Below, in pieces: positions 1 to 10,009 of a stretch of DNA of 64,000 nt. The number at the start of each line of letters is the position of its first letter. Position 1 is the stretch's first letter. The stretch lies in NCBI GenBank assembly GCA_020746875.1, contig JAGTJL010000008.1:310001-374000 (forward strand), in the 5' to 3' direction. Source of the DNA: Rhexocercosporidium sp. MPI-PUGE-AT-0058. Its lineage: Eukaryota; Ascomycota; Leotiomycetes; Helotiales. The translations under genes and the position numbers were made by a program. Below the pieces are notes generated by a model. The model did no database searches. It saw only the letters and a program-made list of their open reading frames with translations, and was not told the DNA's origin.

Positions 1-135
1 TCGCAGCTTCTCCCAATTCCAGTCCTGCTTTCCTTTCTACCTATACATCTCCAACTTCTCCCATCTCCATCTCGCCTTCCTTATCTACCCCAAGCCTCCA
101 AGGCAAGATAAAAGCGAGTGCGACTATCATTTGCG

Positions 136-3100
136 ATGGCTTCGCTATCACCAGCAACCGCAGAGAAGATGTCTCATTCGACAGTCACACCAATTACAAA
201 CATGGTTACGACTTCATTTATTCTGTCCAATCTCCATTGTCCATCCTGCGTGTCCCACATCCAAAATACACTATACGCCCTCGATCCTCCGCCAGCCACC
301 GTATCACCATCTCTTGTCTCGTCTGTAGTCACCGTTGAACACAACTCGGTTTTACCAGTTGCAAACATTCAAGATGCATTGGAAAGCGCAGGCTTCGAAA
401 TCTATGTAGTTTCACCAGACACTAGCCGTCCTTCATCCCGAACTTCAGCCGTAGGCTTTGACGGTGCAGACGGTTACCTCGATCAAGTTATCGATAGACT
501 CACGTCAGACCAATATTCTCAGCGTGGGAGGAGTAGGAGACCATCCTCTCAGCACATTCAGCATTGCGAAGCGTGTAGACGAGACGTGGCTGGACAAGCT
601 CACGATTTAAGAGCATCCTCATCTGCAGATCATGGAGCTACAAACAAGATGCACCCTTCCAAGGACCTCAAGCTGGTTACTATTGATTCGGTCGAGACGC
701 AGGCCAGTTCAGGCATATGGCGAGCTTCTCTTGCTGTGGGTGGAATGACATGTGCTGCCTGCGTTGGGGCCATCACCGAGGAATTAGAGAAGAAAGAGTG
801 GATTAGGAAGGTTATTGTTAACCTGATTTCGAACAGCGCGACTGTTGATTTTGTTGGAGAGGGCCACAAGAACGACATCGTCGAAGCCATTGAGGATATT
901 GGATACGATGCAGCTATTGATAGCATTGTCGATACCAGCGTCGTTGAATCGAGAATACGAAGTGCGCAGCGCACTGTTGAGATCAAGTTAGATGGAATGT
1001 TCTGCGTCCACTGTCCCCCGCGTGTTCATGCGGCTCTCTCACATGCTTTTGGTAGCAAGGTCAAAATCGATAGACGAGTATCACTTCAGAACCCAGTTCT
1101 CGACATCACGTACACTCCTCGTGTACCCAGCTTCACTATCAGAGATATCATCGCTGTTATCGCGGCAGTGGACGAGGCTATCACTCCATCGATCTACCAT
1201 CCGCCGACTCTTGAGGAGCAATCTCGACAGCTTCATGCACGAGAGCAACTGCGAATCCTCATCAGAGTGACACTCACATTCATCATCGCTATCCCAACCC
1301 TGATCATAGGCATTATTTACATGAGTTTGGTACCTGGAGATAATCCAGGGAAGATGTTCTTGATGCATTCGTTGTACGCCGGAGTCAGCCGAGCACAATG
1401 GTCACTGTTTATCATGGCTACCCCAGTCTACTTCCTGTGCGCTGATGTATTCCACATCCGGGCTTTGAAGGAACTTCGCTCCATGTGGCGGCGTGGAAGC
1501 TCGACGCCTATGCTACAACGATTCTATCGTTTTGGAAGTATGAACATGCTCATGTCACTTGGTACTTCGATTGCATACATCTCGTCCGTTGCTCAGCTCA
1601 TCGCAGCTGGCGTCAACAAATCAAATCATGTGGAAGACAACGGTTTTTACTTCGACTCGGTCGTATTCCTCACCCTCTTCCTTCTGGTCGGTCGTCTCAT
1701 AGAATCTTACAGCAAATCTAGGACCGGCGATGCGGTAACAATGCTAGGAAAGTTGAGGCCAGCCGAAGCGTTGCTTGTTGAAGACCCAGATGTTTCCAGA
1801 CGCTCAAGTGGAGACACCCTCATTGACGGCATCCCAACCGGCGAACAAGTTTCCAATAGCCCACAACTTGGAATCTTAAAGCGTTTGAATGTGGACCTCC
1901 TTGAATATGGTGACATAGTCAAGATTCTTCATGGAGGATCCCCACCTTGTGATGGGACGATTATCCAGGGGGAGTCCAAGTTTGATGAGTCCAGTTTGAC
2001 GGGAGAATCAAAGCTCGTCAAAAAAGTCGTCGGAGACGAAGTCTTTTCTGGTACAGTCAACAAAGAATCGCCTGTTTCGGTCGAGATCACCGGCGTTGCA
2101 GGATCATCCATGTTGGACCAAATTGTCAAGGCAGTTCGAGAAGGTCAAACTCGTCGAGCTCCAATGGAACGTATCGCTGACACCTTGACCGGATACTTTG
2201 TGCCATTTGTTACTCTGATCGCTATTACGACTTGGCTGGTTTGGCTGGGACTTGGTCTCTCGGGAACCCTTCCGAACGACTACCTAGGTCACGACCAAGG
2301 TGGATGGGTTGCGTGGTCGCTGCAATTCGCTATTGCGGTGTTTGTTGTTGCTTGTCCTTGCGGTCTGGCTTTAGCCGCTCCCACGGCACTGTTCGTCGGA
2401 GGCGGGCTTGCAGCAAAATATGGGATCCTCGTCAAGGGAGGAGGGGAAGCATTTGAGAAAGCCAGTAAGCTCGACTGCATCGTCTTCGACAAGACAGGTA
2501 CCTTGACTGTGGGCAGAGAGCCAGTCGTTACCGATTTTAATATAATTCCGGTTGACTTCGGCAAAGGTCAACAAGTTCCTCAATCTAAGATCCTTCGTGG
2601 GGTCAAGGCACTCGAGCAAATTGTGGACGATAGCCAAGAGGATTCTCAAGCTACGATCTTTGGTCTGGTCAAAACACTTGAAGAAAATAGCAGTCACACA
2701 GTCGCGAAAGCACTTGTATCATTTTGCAAGACTATGAAGGTCTCAGATGTTCATGTTGACCATGTCGAAGAAACTGCTGGAAGGGGAATTAATGGGAAAT
2801 GCAGCCTCCACGGCTCAGTCGCAGGAGCTGAGGTCCAGATGATCATTGGTAACGAATCGTTCATGACTGAGAACGACATTGTACTACTCGGTGCCACACA
2901 GTCTACACTGGAGAAGTGGAAGTTGGAGGGTAAATCTGTGGCCTTAGCAGCAGTCAAGGTTCACAATGACAAAATATTGGAGGTACCCGGCGTTTGGCGA
3001 CTTGCAGCTATGTTTGCAATTTCCGATCCTGTCCGACCAGAAGCTCCAGGAATCATCAAGGCCTTATACAAAGAAGGAAAAGATGTTTGGATGCTTTCAG

Positions 3101-3681
3101 GCGATAATCAAATGACAGCTAATGCCATCGGAACTAAAGTTGGTATTCCTCTATCCAACATCATCGCTGGTGTTCTTCCTAGCGAAAAGGCCGATAAGAT
3201 CCGATATCTCCAGCGAGCTCTTAAGACTCACACCGTTTCTGGAAATGACCATTTCGAGAAACGTGCTCTCGTCGCTATGGTTGGAGATGGCATCAATGAC
3301 TCTCCAGCACTTACGACCGCAGATGTTGGTATCGCAATCGGTTCCGGCTCAGATATCGCTATCTCCTCAGCCGAGTTCGTTCTCGTCTCTAGCAATCTCA
3401 ACTCTCTCATCAACCTTTTGGACTTGAGCGGATTTGTCTTTCGCCGGATCAAATTTAACTTTGGTTGGGCACTGATCTATAATTTAGTTGCGTTGCCTGT
3501 TGCCGCTGGGGTATTCTATCCAATTTCGAGTGGAGGGAAGCATGTCAGACTGGATCCTGTTTGGGCAAGCTTGGCGATGGCTTTGAGCAGTATCAGTGTG
3601 GTTTGCAGTAGTTTGGCTTTGAGAAGTAGGCTTCCTGGAATTGGATTCAAGCGTAGGAAAGCTGTTGGCGAGGAGGACTGA
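136..3681 (+). CDS. Heavy-metal (copper) transporting P1B-type ATPase, Ccc2/ATP7-like
   Basis: ATP-driven pump expected to load Cu(I) into the secretory pathway or export it. Single exon, 1181 aa from the ATG at 136; the frame opens upstream at a GTG, and another ATG lies at 169. The N-terminus holds metal-binding CxxC sites: LHCPSC (Cys about 35 and 38), GMTCAAC (206, 209) and a degenerate GMFCVHC (290, 293). Then come membrane segments, the actuator TGES (about 622), the CPC ion-transport motif (740-742), the phosphorylated Asp in DKTGT (785), and the GDGIND hinge (about 1050). The family's nucleotide-binding SEHP box appears as SSHT (His about 854), so the usual Pro is Thr. Length and order fit fungal Ccc2-type pumps. 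A pyrimidine-rich leader fills bases 1-100. The gene converges on the next one with a 125-bp gap. Confidence 0.97.
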   Translation: MASLSPATAEKMSHSTVTPITNMVTTSFILSNLHCPSCVSHIQNTLYALDPPPATVSPSLVSSVVTVEHNSVLPVANIQDALESAGFEIYVVSPDTSRPSSRTSAVGFDGADGYLDQVIDRLTSDQYSQRGRSRRPSSQHIQHCEACRRDVAGQAHDLRASSSADHGATNKMHPSKDLKLVTIDSVETQASSGIWRASLAVGGMTCAACVGAITEELEKKEWIRKVIVNLISNSATVDFVGEGHKNDIVEAIEDIGYDAAIDSIVDTSVVESRIRSAQRTVEIKLDGMFCVHCPPRVHAALSHAFGSKVKIDRRVSLQNPVLDITYTPRVPSFTIRDIIAVIAAVDEAITPSIYHPPTLEEQSRQLHAREQLRILIRVTLTFIIAIPTLIIGIIYMSLVPGDNPGKMFLMHSLYAGVSRAQWSLFIMATPVYFLCADVFHIRALKELRSMWRRGSSTPMLQRFYRFGSMNMLMSLGTSIAYISSVAQLIAAGVNKSNHVEDNGFYFDSVVFLTLFLLVGRLIESYSKSRTGDAVTMLGKLRPAEALLVEDPDVSRRSSGDTLIDGIPTGEQVSNSPQLGILKRLNVDLLEYGDIVKILHGGSPPCDGTIIQGESKFDESSLTGESKLVKKVVGDEVFSGTVNKESPVSVEITGVAGSSMLDQIVKAVREGQTRRAPMERIADTLTGYFVPFVTLIAITTWLVWLGLGLSGTLPNDYLGHDQGGWVAWSLQFAIAVFVVACPCGLALAAPTALFVGGGLAAKYGILVKGGGEAFEKASKLDCIVFDKTGTLTVGREPVVTDFNIIPVDFGKGQQVPQSKILRGVKALEQIVDDSQEDSQATIFGLVKTLEENSSHTVAKALVSFCKTMKVSDVHVDHVEETAGRGINGKCSLHGSVAGAEVQMIIGNESFMTENDIVLLGATQSTLEKWKLEGKSVALAAVKVHNDKILEVPGVWRLAAMFAISDPVRPEAPGIIKALYKEGKDVWMLSGDNQMTANAIGTKVGIPLSNIIAGVLPSEKADKIRYLQRALKTHTVSGNDHFEKRALVAMVGDGINDSPALTTADVGIAIGSGSDIAISSAEFVLVSSNLNSLINLLDLSGFVFRRIKFNFGWALIYNLVALPVAAGVFYPISSGGKHVRLDPVWASLAMALSSISVVCSSLALRSRLPGIGFKRRKAVGEED

Positions 3682-3806
3682 GCGGCCGGATGTTGTTTAA
3701 TTGGACGAACTTGGGCTTTTCGGGGGAAACGGAGTACATATACCCAATTGCAGTGCTTTTTCTTTTAACTTTCTGGTACACTCATAAAATTCAGTAAAGA
3801 CCCACG

Positions 3807-4600
3807 TTAAAAGTACATGTTCATCGCTATTCCTATCAACACTGCGACTGCCATCCTCATCCCCACCATGCTTCCAATTCGCCTGCGATCCCCGTCACTA
3901 ACCATCTCAGCCTTTGCAACCATACTATCGAAAGTCTTCTGCAACGCCTCTTCTTGTGCCTGTATCAAATTTTGCGTTGAAGCATCAACGTCGCTATACC
4001 ATGGTGCTTGGACTATCTTGTCCCAGTTGTACCCCGACATGGAGAGAGAGGAGCGTGCTGAAGTCGGTGCTGCTTCTGTGATTTTCGTAGAATGTGTCAA
4101 TCTCGAGCTTTCCTTTATTAAAGAAGATGGAAAAGGGGTAGCTGGTCTGCCAGGGGAGAGGTAGAGTGAGAGGAATGGAGGTACCGTAAATAGCAGCCGT
4201 TATCTTCAGATACTCAGACCCTTTCGTCCATGTTGACTGCACGGATGTGAGGGCTAACCAGACGGAAGCAGCGTCTTTTTCGTTTGTGTTTGTGTTTGGG
4301 AAACGGAATGTTGCTTCCACTGGGGGGTAGAAGTGCGTTGTTGGCAGTGTACTTCAGATATACGTCAGCGTGGTTCGGAGTGGGAGCTCCCCGATAAATG
4401 ATCGATGGGAAGAAAGAGGGCATGCACAATGATGTTGCGTTACTTGCGCGCGTTGATGAAGGCTTTGGAGCTGGTGTGGGTGATGTCGAGATGCTGTAGC
4501 CGGTATGTGCTGCAGGTATGAAAGGTGTCGGCTGTTGAGCAGATGTTATGTGTCCCAAAGCTAGGATTGTGGGCAGGAGGAGGATGGTCGGCGTGAACAT
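3807..4600 (-). CDS. Small secreted protein, possibly GPI-anchored, function unknown
   Basis: I do not recognise a family. A three-exon model reads through: 4600-4428, 4351-4185 and 4075-3807, giving 202 aa. Intron 1 (76 nt) starts GTGCAT and has a CTGAC branch site shortly before its AAG acceptor. Intron 2 (109 nt) runs from GTACCT to CACAG. The ATG at 4600 is followed by a hydrophobic signal peptide ending near SAQQ, then a Ser/Thr/Pro-rich stretch with an N-glycosylation site (NAT). The C-terminus is a short hydrophobic tail (AVAVLIGIAMNMYF) after basic residues, as in GPI-attachment signals or a tail anchor. Most of the middle is polar and Ala/Glu-rich. Exon joins are inferred by eye from frame continuity and splice consensus, so the middle of the protein is the least certain part. 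Confidence 0.6.
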
Positions 4601-5094
4601 CTTGTCTCTTCTCTCTTCTCGAGAACAATTGTAGGTATAAGCATAATCAATCTAAGAATTTGGGGGTCATAAACAATAGGAAATTATGTAGGAATAGACA
4701 AGGGGAGAAATCCCAAAAATATAAAGAGGCGAAGTTGCTCCACGATCAATCGCAAGACGCCCGTTCCGTCCGATGGTACATGGCTAATATGCAGGTTCCC
4801 GTGCTTGTTTAATTGGAGACCGGCTGGGAGAAGGAGAAATCGCTGTTCCTGCATGGCGCCGTGTGGTAATTGAGGAGTGGTACAATACTATTGCTTGTGC
4901 TTGTCCCTTGTGCTCTGTAGGATGAGAGGACCAGAGATGGGAAAATGCGAGGAGCCGAGTCCCCAGGATTTTGGAAGGGGGGGGGGCTCAAAAAAACATG
5001 AAGCATCTTTGATATATGTTTCTTCAAGGAAGAGCTACCCAAAGTATGTACTGTACATGTGCGGATTAAAAATGTTAGCTAACTCGATTTGAGG
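4601..5094. other. Intergenic stretch
   Basis: Promoter side of the secreted-protein gene, then spacer before a kinase wreck. It holds a ten-G run at 4977-4986 followed by an A-run. I see no gene. Confidence 0.5.
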
Positions 5095-6230
5095 ATTTTG
5101 GGATATCTGTCAGCTTTGCAGCTTAATAAGTCCCTTGGCGCCATTTTCGAGGGCATGTAGCGAGAAATTGGATAGGGTCGACAGCATCTCCACGATTATG
5201 TATGTATCCCAGCGAGAACACCTGCGGTTTTTGGGGGAGCACAAACTCATGAATAACCTCTGGTGTAGAGTATTTTGGGGCCTGACAGGCTATTAAGAGC
5301 CTAGTGGATGCCTGTGCTTATTGAAAGTGTCGAGAAATGGCAAACTCGGAGTAGAGTTCGTTGCGCTTCAATACAGTGTTCTGAGGCGATAAATTCCCGT
5401 GACTGATACCTCGTGCGTGGATGTACGCAAGTGAACTAGCAAGACAGTCGAACCACTTCCCAATAGTTTCTTGCTGACTGGACCATGGCTTTGAACTGTG
5501 GTTGCCAAGAAAATCCTTAAAATTGCTATCAGCGACTGGCAATGTGACAATTCCGTATCGTCGAATGCTCACCCCAAGCTCTTCGCATGTCAAGACGATT
5601 GAGATTATGTGTTTATGAGACAGTCTTTGCAACCTTGAGAGACTCAATCTCCACTGAAGCGATGATCATGTTGCGAATGAGTAGAACACTGAGTGTCTCT
5701 CACACATAGACTCTCCCTAGCACAGTATTTAATCCTAAAACTCGACCTTTTCGACTTCGCTGAATGCGCCATTGGCTAAAAGCTCAATGCGCTTGAATGG
5801 AACATGTCCTTCAGAAAAGACCTGACGGGGTGGGAGGGATCTATGAGATGACGCGCCCTGGAGAATGAACTTGATTTAACCTTTCTCAGTGTATCTGGGG
5901 CATTTCTTCGGGATAAATGATACGCTCATTGCGTCCGTATTCGTCCGACTGTAAGTAATATATATCACGTCCGCAGAATTGTTGTCGCTGATGTTTTCGT
6001 CCGTAATTCCGCTGGCGACTCCTTGCCCACCCGATGGGGTCGCGAGGGCAGAGCGATAGCCACTGGCACTACCTGAAGCTTCAGAGAAACCCTGACGCGC
6101 GGAGTAGCTAGCTTCAATCGTTGGGGATTGCTTCGTCGGATGTCGCTTGCTTCTCTAGCGCTTGAGAGTGAATTCAGTGATTTTGTCGTTACAAGGCTAG
6201 CGTCTTTAACTAGAAGGCGATCACACAACT
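5095..6230 (-). pseudogene. Wrecked protein kinase gene
   Basis: Pieces of a protein kinase can be read in order on the minus strand but in several frames. A glycine-loop-like segment (ELLANGAFSEVEKVEF) lies near 5800-5760, a helix-C region near 5690-5600, a catalytic-loop remnant HGNLSPQN (HRD has become HGN) near 5405-5380, and an activation-segment to subdomain-IX remnant (KYSTPEV, then VFSLGYI) near 5270-5190. Stops and frame changes separate the blocks, and no DFG motif is readable. Upstream, to about 6230, a Ser/Gly-rich reading frame may be the former N-terminal region. I call it a pseudogene. Introns could explain one break but not all of them, because some stops fall inside conserved kinase blocks. 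Confidence 0.7.
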
Positions 6231-6708
6231 GAAAAGAAAAGAAAAATTGAAAGAATTATAATTCGAAGGCGAGAAAGGCGTGAGGGAACTATCAAGTGTG
6301 GTTGCACAATGGCTCTCGAGCCTGGGCCAAATATTGGCAATGAATCGATACGGCGGTAGCATGGAACACCACCAAAGAGCATTGATATCCAGAACTACCC
6401 TATTTTAAGCTTCCCTAATTATCAATTATCTCAGACAGCGGTGGGGTTTTGGAATTGCGAAGTAGATTAGTTAGAAACCGGTGTTTACAAAACATCGCCT
6501 CGCTACCCCTGAGGCTAATTACTCTATCGAATGGCGGGGTAGATCTTACTGCAGGGACCCCTCGCTTGACGTCACGACTCTCCCCACTGCAAAAATTTTT
6601 GCAAAGAAAAACGCAAGAAGGGCTAAAGGAGCTTTATTTCCAGGCAGAGATGTCGGGACCAAAATGAAATGCAAAGGCAGAAAGAAATTCAAAAAGTTGA
6701 ATCACTTT
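6231..6708. other. Intergenic stretch
   Basis: Spacer between the kinase wreck and the tRNA. I see no gene, only short shadow frames. Confidence 0.4.
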
Positions 6709-6811
6709 AGGTCGTGCCCGGGCTCGAACCGGGGATTCGGGAAAGGATATAATAGCCATGATTCTGATATGAAGTCAAAATCCCACGTGCTAACCACTAC
6801 ACTACACAACC
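6709..6811 (-). tRNA. tRNA-Gln (anticodon TTG) with intron
   Basis: Read on the minus strand, the acceptor stem GGTTGTG pairs with CACGACC (one G-T pair). The D-arm is AGTGTAGTGGTTAGCAC, and the T-arm is CCCGG-TTCGAGC-CCGGG. The anticodon stem TGGGA/TCCCG closes a loop whose bases 34-36 read TTG, so the tRNA should decode CAA. About 31 nt between position 37 and position 38 is an intron in the canonical place for nuclear tRNAs. The mature length is about 72 nt. The isotype fits the GGTT...AACCT-type ends of fungal tRNA-Gln. The exact intron ends are by inspection. Confidence 0.85.
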
Positions 6812-7779
6812 AGACATGTGCGTGATTTGAAGGCGAATCGCTATCTGACTACATACTGCAGGTACTTCAATCCCCGTTTCAACCTCGGGATTAGGTGGCA
6901 AAACCTTTGCCACTAGCAAGCAGATGTTTTCTTGAAGGGATCCTGAGGCAGAGCTGTGTAAAAAGCTGCATTATAGCGGCCACTTTTAGCCTTTAAAACT
7001 TTGAATTATTTGCCTTACCTGCGAAGTGCATACTTGACCTACAAGAGCCTCAGATTCTAGGGCATGAAAACACAGCTAGGATCCACGTGAAAAGTGGAAC
7101 GCAGGAGTGAGGATTTAGCGTCGGATACGGAGTTCGTTCGTAATTTCTTCACCCCGAGGAGCACCAACAAGTCTCAAACACCCTCTGCCGTCCTTCTTTC
7201 CACTTGAAAATGATTCATTCGTTCTTGAATGCGTTCATTGATCATCTGGCACCGGGGTTTCTTTATGAAAGCGTTAAACCGAGCGTGGGCACTGCCCTGT
7301 CCTGTTCATTCTTGGATCGGAGTGTTCAACAGACGAGACAAGAGGGATATAATATCAAGTCACAAATCAATCGCGCCCATGCATTTCCATTAGCATTGCA
7401 ACGTAAGCAACTAGCAGGGAGCATCAGGCAGCAAGAATATCTGATAATATAATTAGAAAGTTAGATATATCTTGTCATCTTATCTGATCATCTGGTAGGG
7501 ACCCTCCTCATCTTTCAGCCAACCAAAGAGTTCCATATGGCTAGCTGGAGGTTAATCCCGCCGTCTTATTCGACACTGGAGCCAAACAGGGACACTCTCA
7601 GTCTGCCGTCCCATTCCCGTTTCACTAGTGTCCATAGGTTAGTGCTCGGTAGAAATATACATAAATAATACATCCTCCCTTCTCTAGCTCAGATTGTCTT
7701 TCCCAGTCTCTTATCTTCTTCCCTTTCTAGGCTTACATTTCATTATATCACGGGGAAATTCAAACTCAGGCAAGTGGTC
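6812..7779. other. Intergenic and promoter region of the MFS gene
   Basis: No convincing gene; the longest frame (7204-7452) starts without a clear context and shows no recognisable motif. A pyrimidine-rich leader at about 7678-7735 marks the likely transcription start of the MFS gene. A TATA-like AT-rich patch (7655-7672) lies just upstream of it. Confidence 0.5.
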
Positions 7780-9297
7780 ATGACTTTAGAGACTCACGAT
7801 GCCATCTCAGAGGCAAATGCCAATGAACTGGAGATGCCATCAATCACATTGACTGATGCAAGTCTTCAAAAGCCGGCCACCAAGCAGGATGACCCATTTC
7901 TCGTCACGTTTGCCCAGCCATACGATACCGAAAATCCTCTTGATTGGTCTACGGGTCGAAAGTGGGCAGTAACAGATGTTCTCTCGGCAACTGGTTTCAA
8001 TCGAATCATGGTTTCAACAATTATGGCACCGGCTTTGTCTACGATTGCCAAGGATCTGGACATGACGCCTGCTGAGTCGGCCATGGCGTTGTCGATCTAC
8101 CTTCTGGCAACAGCTTTTGGTCCACTACTCATCGGCCCACTTTCCGAGGTCTATGGTCGAGAAATCGCCCTCCATGTATCAAGTCTCTGGTTTCTGATCT
8201 GGAATCTTGTCTGTGGATTTGCAAATTCAAAGGAACTCCTCATTGGCGCTCGGTTCTTGGCTGGCTTTGGTGCCAGTTCTATATATGCTCTTGCTGGTGG
8301 GGTTCTAAGCGATGTCTGGAGACCAGAACAGCGGGGTCGTTCCTTGAGTCTCTACATGCTTATCCCTCTCCTCGGAGCATGTGTAGGACCAATCATTGGC
8401 GGATTCATGGCTGAGCGAACGACTTGGAGATGGATGTTCTGGGCAACCTCCATCTTCCAAGCCGTGATGATGGTTGCAACATTCACGACTTTCAAAGAGA
8501 CCTACGGCCCACTGATTCTCCATCGACGAGCCAAGCGCCTTCGCAAAGAAATGGACAACCAGCAATATCACACCGAACATGAAGATCTTGAGGAAAATAA
8601 ACCGCTGCTTTCTACTCTTAGTCGCGCATTCTCACGTCCGCTCCGTCTTCTAGCTTTCCATCCGGTCATTCAAATCACAGCTGTTCTTGAAGGATTCAAT
8701 TACGGTCTTCTCTACATTGTTCTCTCTACGTTTCCAACCTTGTGGATCAAGCACTATGGTCAATCAGTCCAGATAAGCGGCTTACATTACATCGCTATCT
8801 CTCTTGGTGAAGTTGCTGGGTCGCAAATTTGCGGCTACTTTGTTGACTTCTTCTACCGCCGCCGAAAGGCTCTCAAGCCCAACGCAGTCGAAACTCCTGA
8901 ATTGCGTCTCCCGCTCATGGTTCCGGGAATTGTGATCGGATATCTCTTCCTGCTATTCTACGGATGGACTGCGGAGAATCAAGTGTATTGGGTGGCAGTG
9001 GATGTCGGGATCTTGCTGTCTCTGATGGGTATTCAGTGTGTGAGCATGGTCAGCACAGCGTACATTATCGACACGTACTCAGGTCATACATCGTCTGCGA
9101 TGGCTGCAACGAGGTTCATCGAGTCGATGTGTGCGTTCCTATTTCCACTGTTTTCGCCGCGCATGTATGAAGTTCTTGGTTATGGGTGGGCGAATACCAC
9201 CTTGTGCTTCATTGGTCTAGTGATTGGCCTTCCGTATCCGTGGATTTTGTGGAGGTACGGTGCCAAATTAAGAGCGAGTGCGGCATCAAGCTACTGA
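7780..9297 (+). CDS. MFS drug:H+ antiporter (DHA1-type) transporter
   Basis: Proton-coupled export of small molecules at the plasma membrane is the expected role; the substrate cannot be told from sequence. Single exon, 505 aa from the ATG at 7780 (an in-frame GTG sits 6 nt upstream). The N-terminal cytosolic part carries the NPLDWS box typical of fungal DHA1 transporters. About twelve membrane segments follow. The family loop appears as GPLSEVYGRE after segment 2, and a motif-C-like GACVGPIIGG lies in segment 5. The central cytosolic loop contains FKETYGPLIL followed by basic residues, as in this family. It stands alone, with no biosynthetic cluster beside it, so a resistance or general efflux role is the most economical guess. 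Confidence 0.93.
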   Translation: MTLETHDAISEANANELEMPSITLTDASLQKPATKQDDPFLVTFAQPYDTENPLDWSTGRKWAVTDVLSATGFNRIMVSTIMAPALSTIAKDLDMTPAESAMALSIYLLATAFGPLLIGPLSEVYGREIALHVSSLWFLIWNLVCGFANSKELLIGARFLAGFGASSIYALAGGVLSDVWRPEQRGRSLSLYMLIPLLGACVGPIIGGFMAERTTWRWMFWATSIFQAVMMVATFTTFKETYGPLILHRRAKRLRKEMDNQQYHTEHEDLEENKPLLSTLSRAFSRPLRLLAFHPVIQITAVLEGFNYGLLYIVLSTFPTLWIKHYGQSVQISGLHYIAISLGEVAGSQICGYFVDFFYRRRKALKPNAVETPELRLPLMVPGIVIGYLFLLFYGWTAENQVYWVAVDVGILLSLMGIQCVSMVSTAYIIDTYSGHTSSAMAATRFIESMCAFLFPLFSPRMYEVLGYGWANTTLCFIGLVIGLPYPWILWRYGAKLRASAASSY

Positions 9298-9636
9298 GAA
9301 TTCTAGGTTTATGGCCCCGTCAAGTTAATGGAAATAGGAACAACTGTGGATGCGCGCCGGGATAGATACTTTTGCATGTCGAGGGGGTCTTTGATTGAGA
9401 CGACTGTGCTTTAATAACTAGGTCTTTCGTTTCAAATGTGCATCGGGTTTCAAAGATTAATTCCGAATGCATAGTAAATTTGAGAGTATATGAAGTGTTT
9501 GAAAGGTGTTTCCTCTCAAAAAAAAACTCAATAACCAGCAAGCTCCAAGAAACCATAGATCGAACGCCAACACGTCGCCTCATCGCGTCGAATCCAAAAA
9601 CCCTCAAATATCCCTAAATTAGAACCGATCTCTAAC
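9298..9636. other. Intergenic stretch
   Basis: 3' flank of the MFS gene, with an A-run near 9520. I see no gene. Confidence 0.4.
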
Positions 9637-10009
9637 TCATTTGTGTTTTTTGAAGGTCAATCTCGATGACTTAATCGCATCCCAATCATAGTACATCTCT
9701 ACCGGTCCAAAGGGGCCTTGGTGTTCATAGTCATTAGGACCATATTGTGGTCTCGATAAGCTTCATGAAATTCTCGCCATATTCTGTGATGTGCTTCTGC
9801 AGCATCCTTAATTGCTTGCTTTCTGTCTGCTTTCTGTCGAATATTACGCTCCTTTGTGGCCTTTGCTTTGGCGGCTCGAGCTTTGGTTTCGGCAGGAGTG
9901 AGTTTCCTGGCTGGTTTGCGGTTGGTGGGTAGTGCGGCGTAAACAGCCTTTGGCTTGGCTGCGAGGCGGCTGGATCGACGAAGGGTTGGCGGTTTGGGGG
10001 CCGTATCAC
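9637..10009 (-). pseudogene. Frameshifted fragment encoding a basic Ala/Lys-rich protein
   Basis: Two minus-strand frames look coding and fit together if one base is missing. The first, from about 10007, is Lys/Arg/Ala-rich (for example KPKAVYAALPTNRKPARK, then a long amphipathic stretch ending FHEAYRDHN). The second begins at the same place (about 9760) and continues as NDYEHQGPFGPVEMYYDW... to a stop at 9637-9639. The longest plain frame here (9734-10009) is a third frame and looks like a shadow. No start codon for the first frame is visible, so a 5' exon or truncation is likely. I do not recognise the protein; the helix could be DNA-binding or coiled coil. This is either a broken gene or a one-base assembly error. 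Confidence 0.45.

Noticed and set aside
7204..7452. Small plus-strand ORF upstream of the MFS gene
   Set aside because: No motif or conserved feature; it precedes the leader of the MFS gene.
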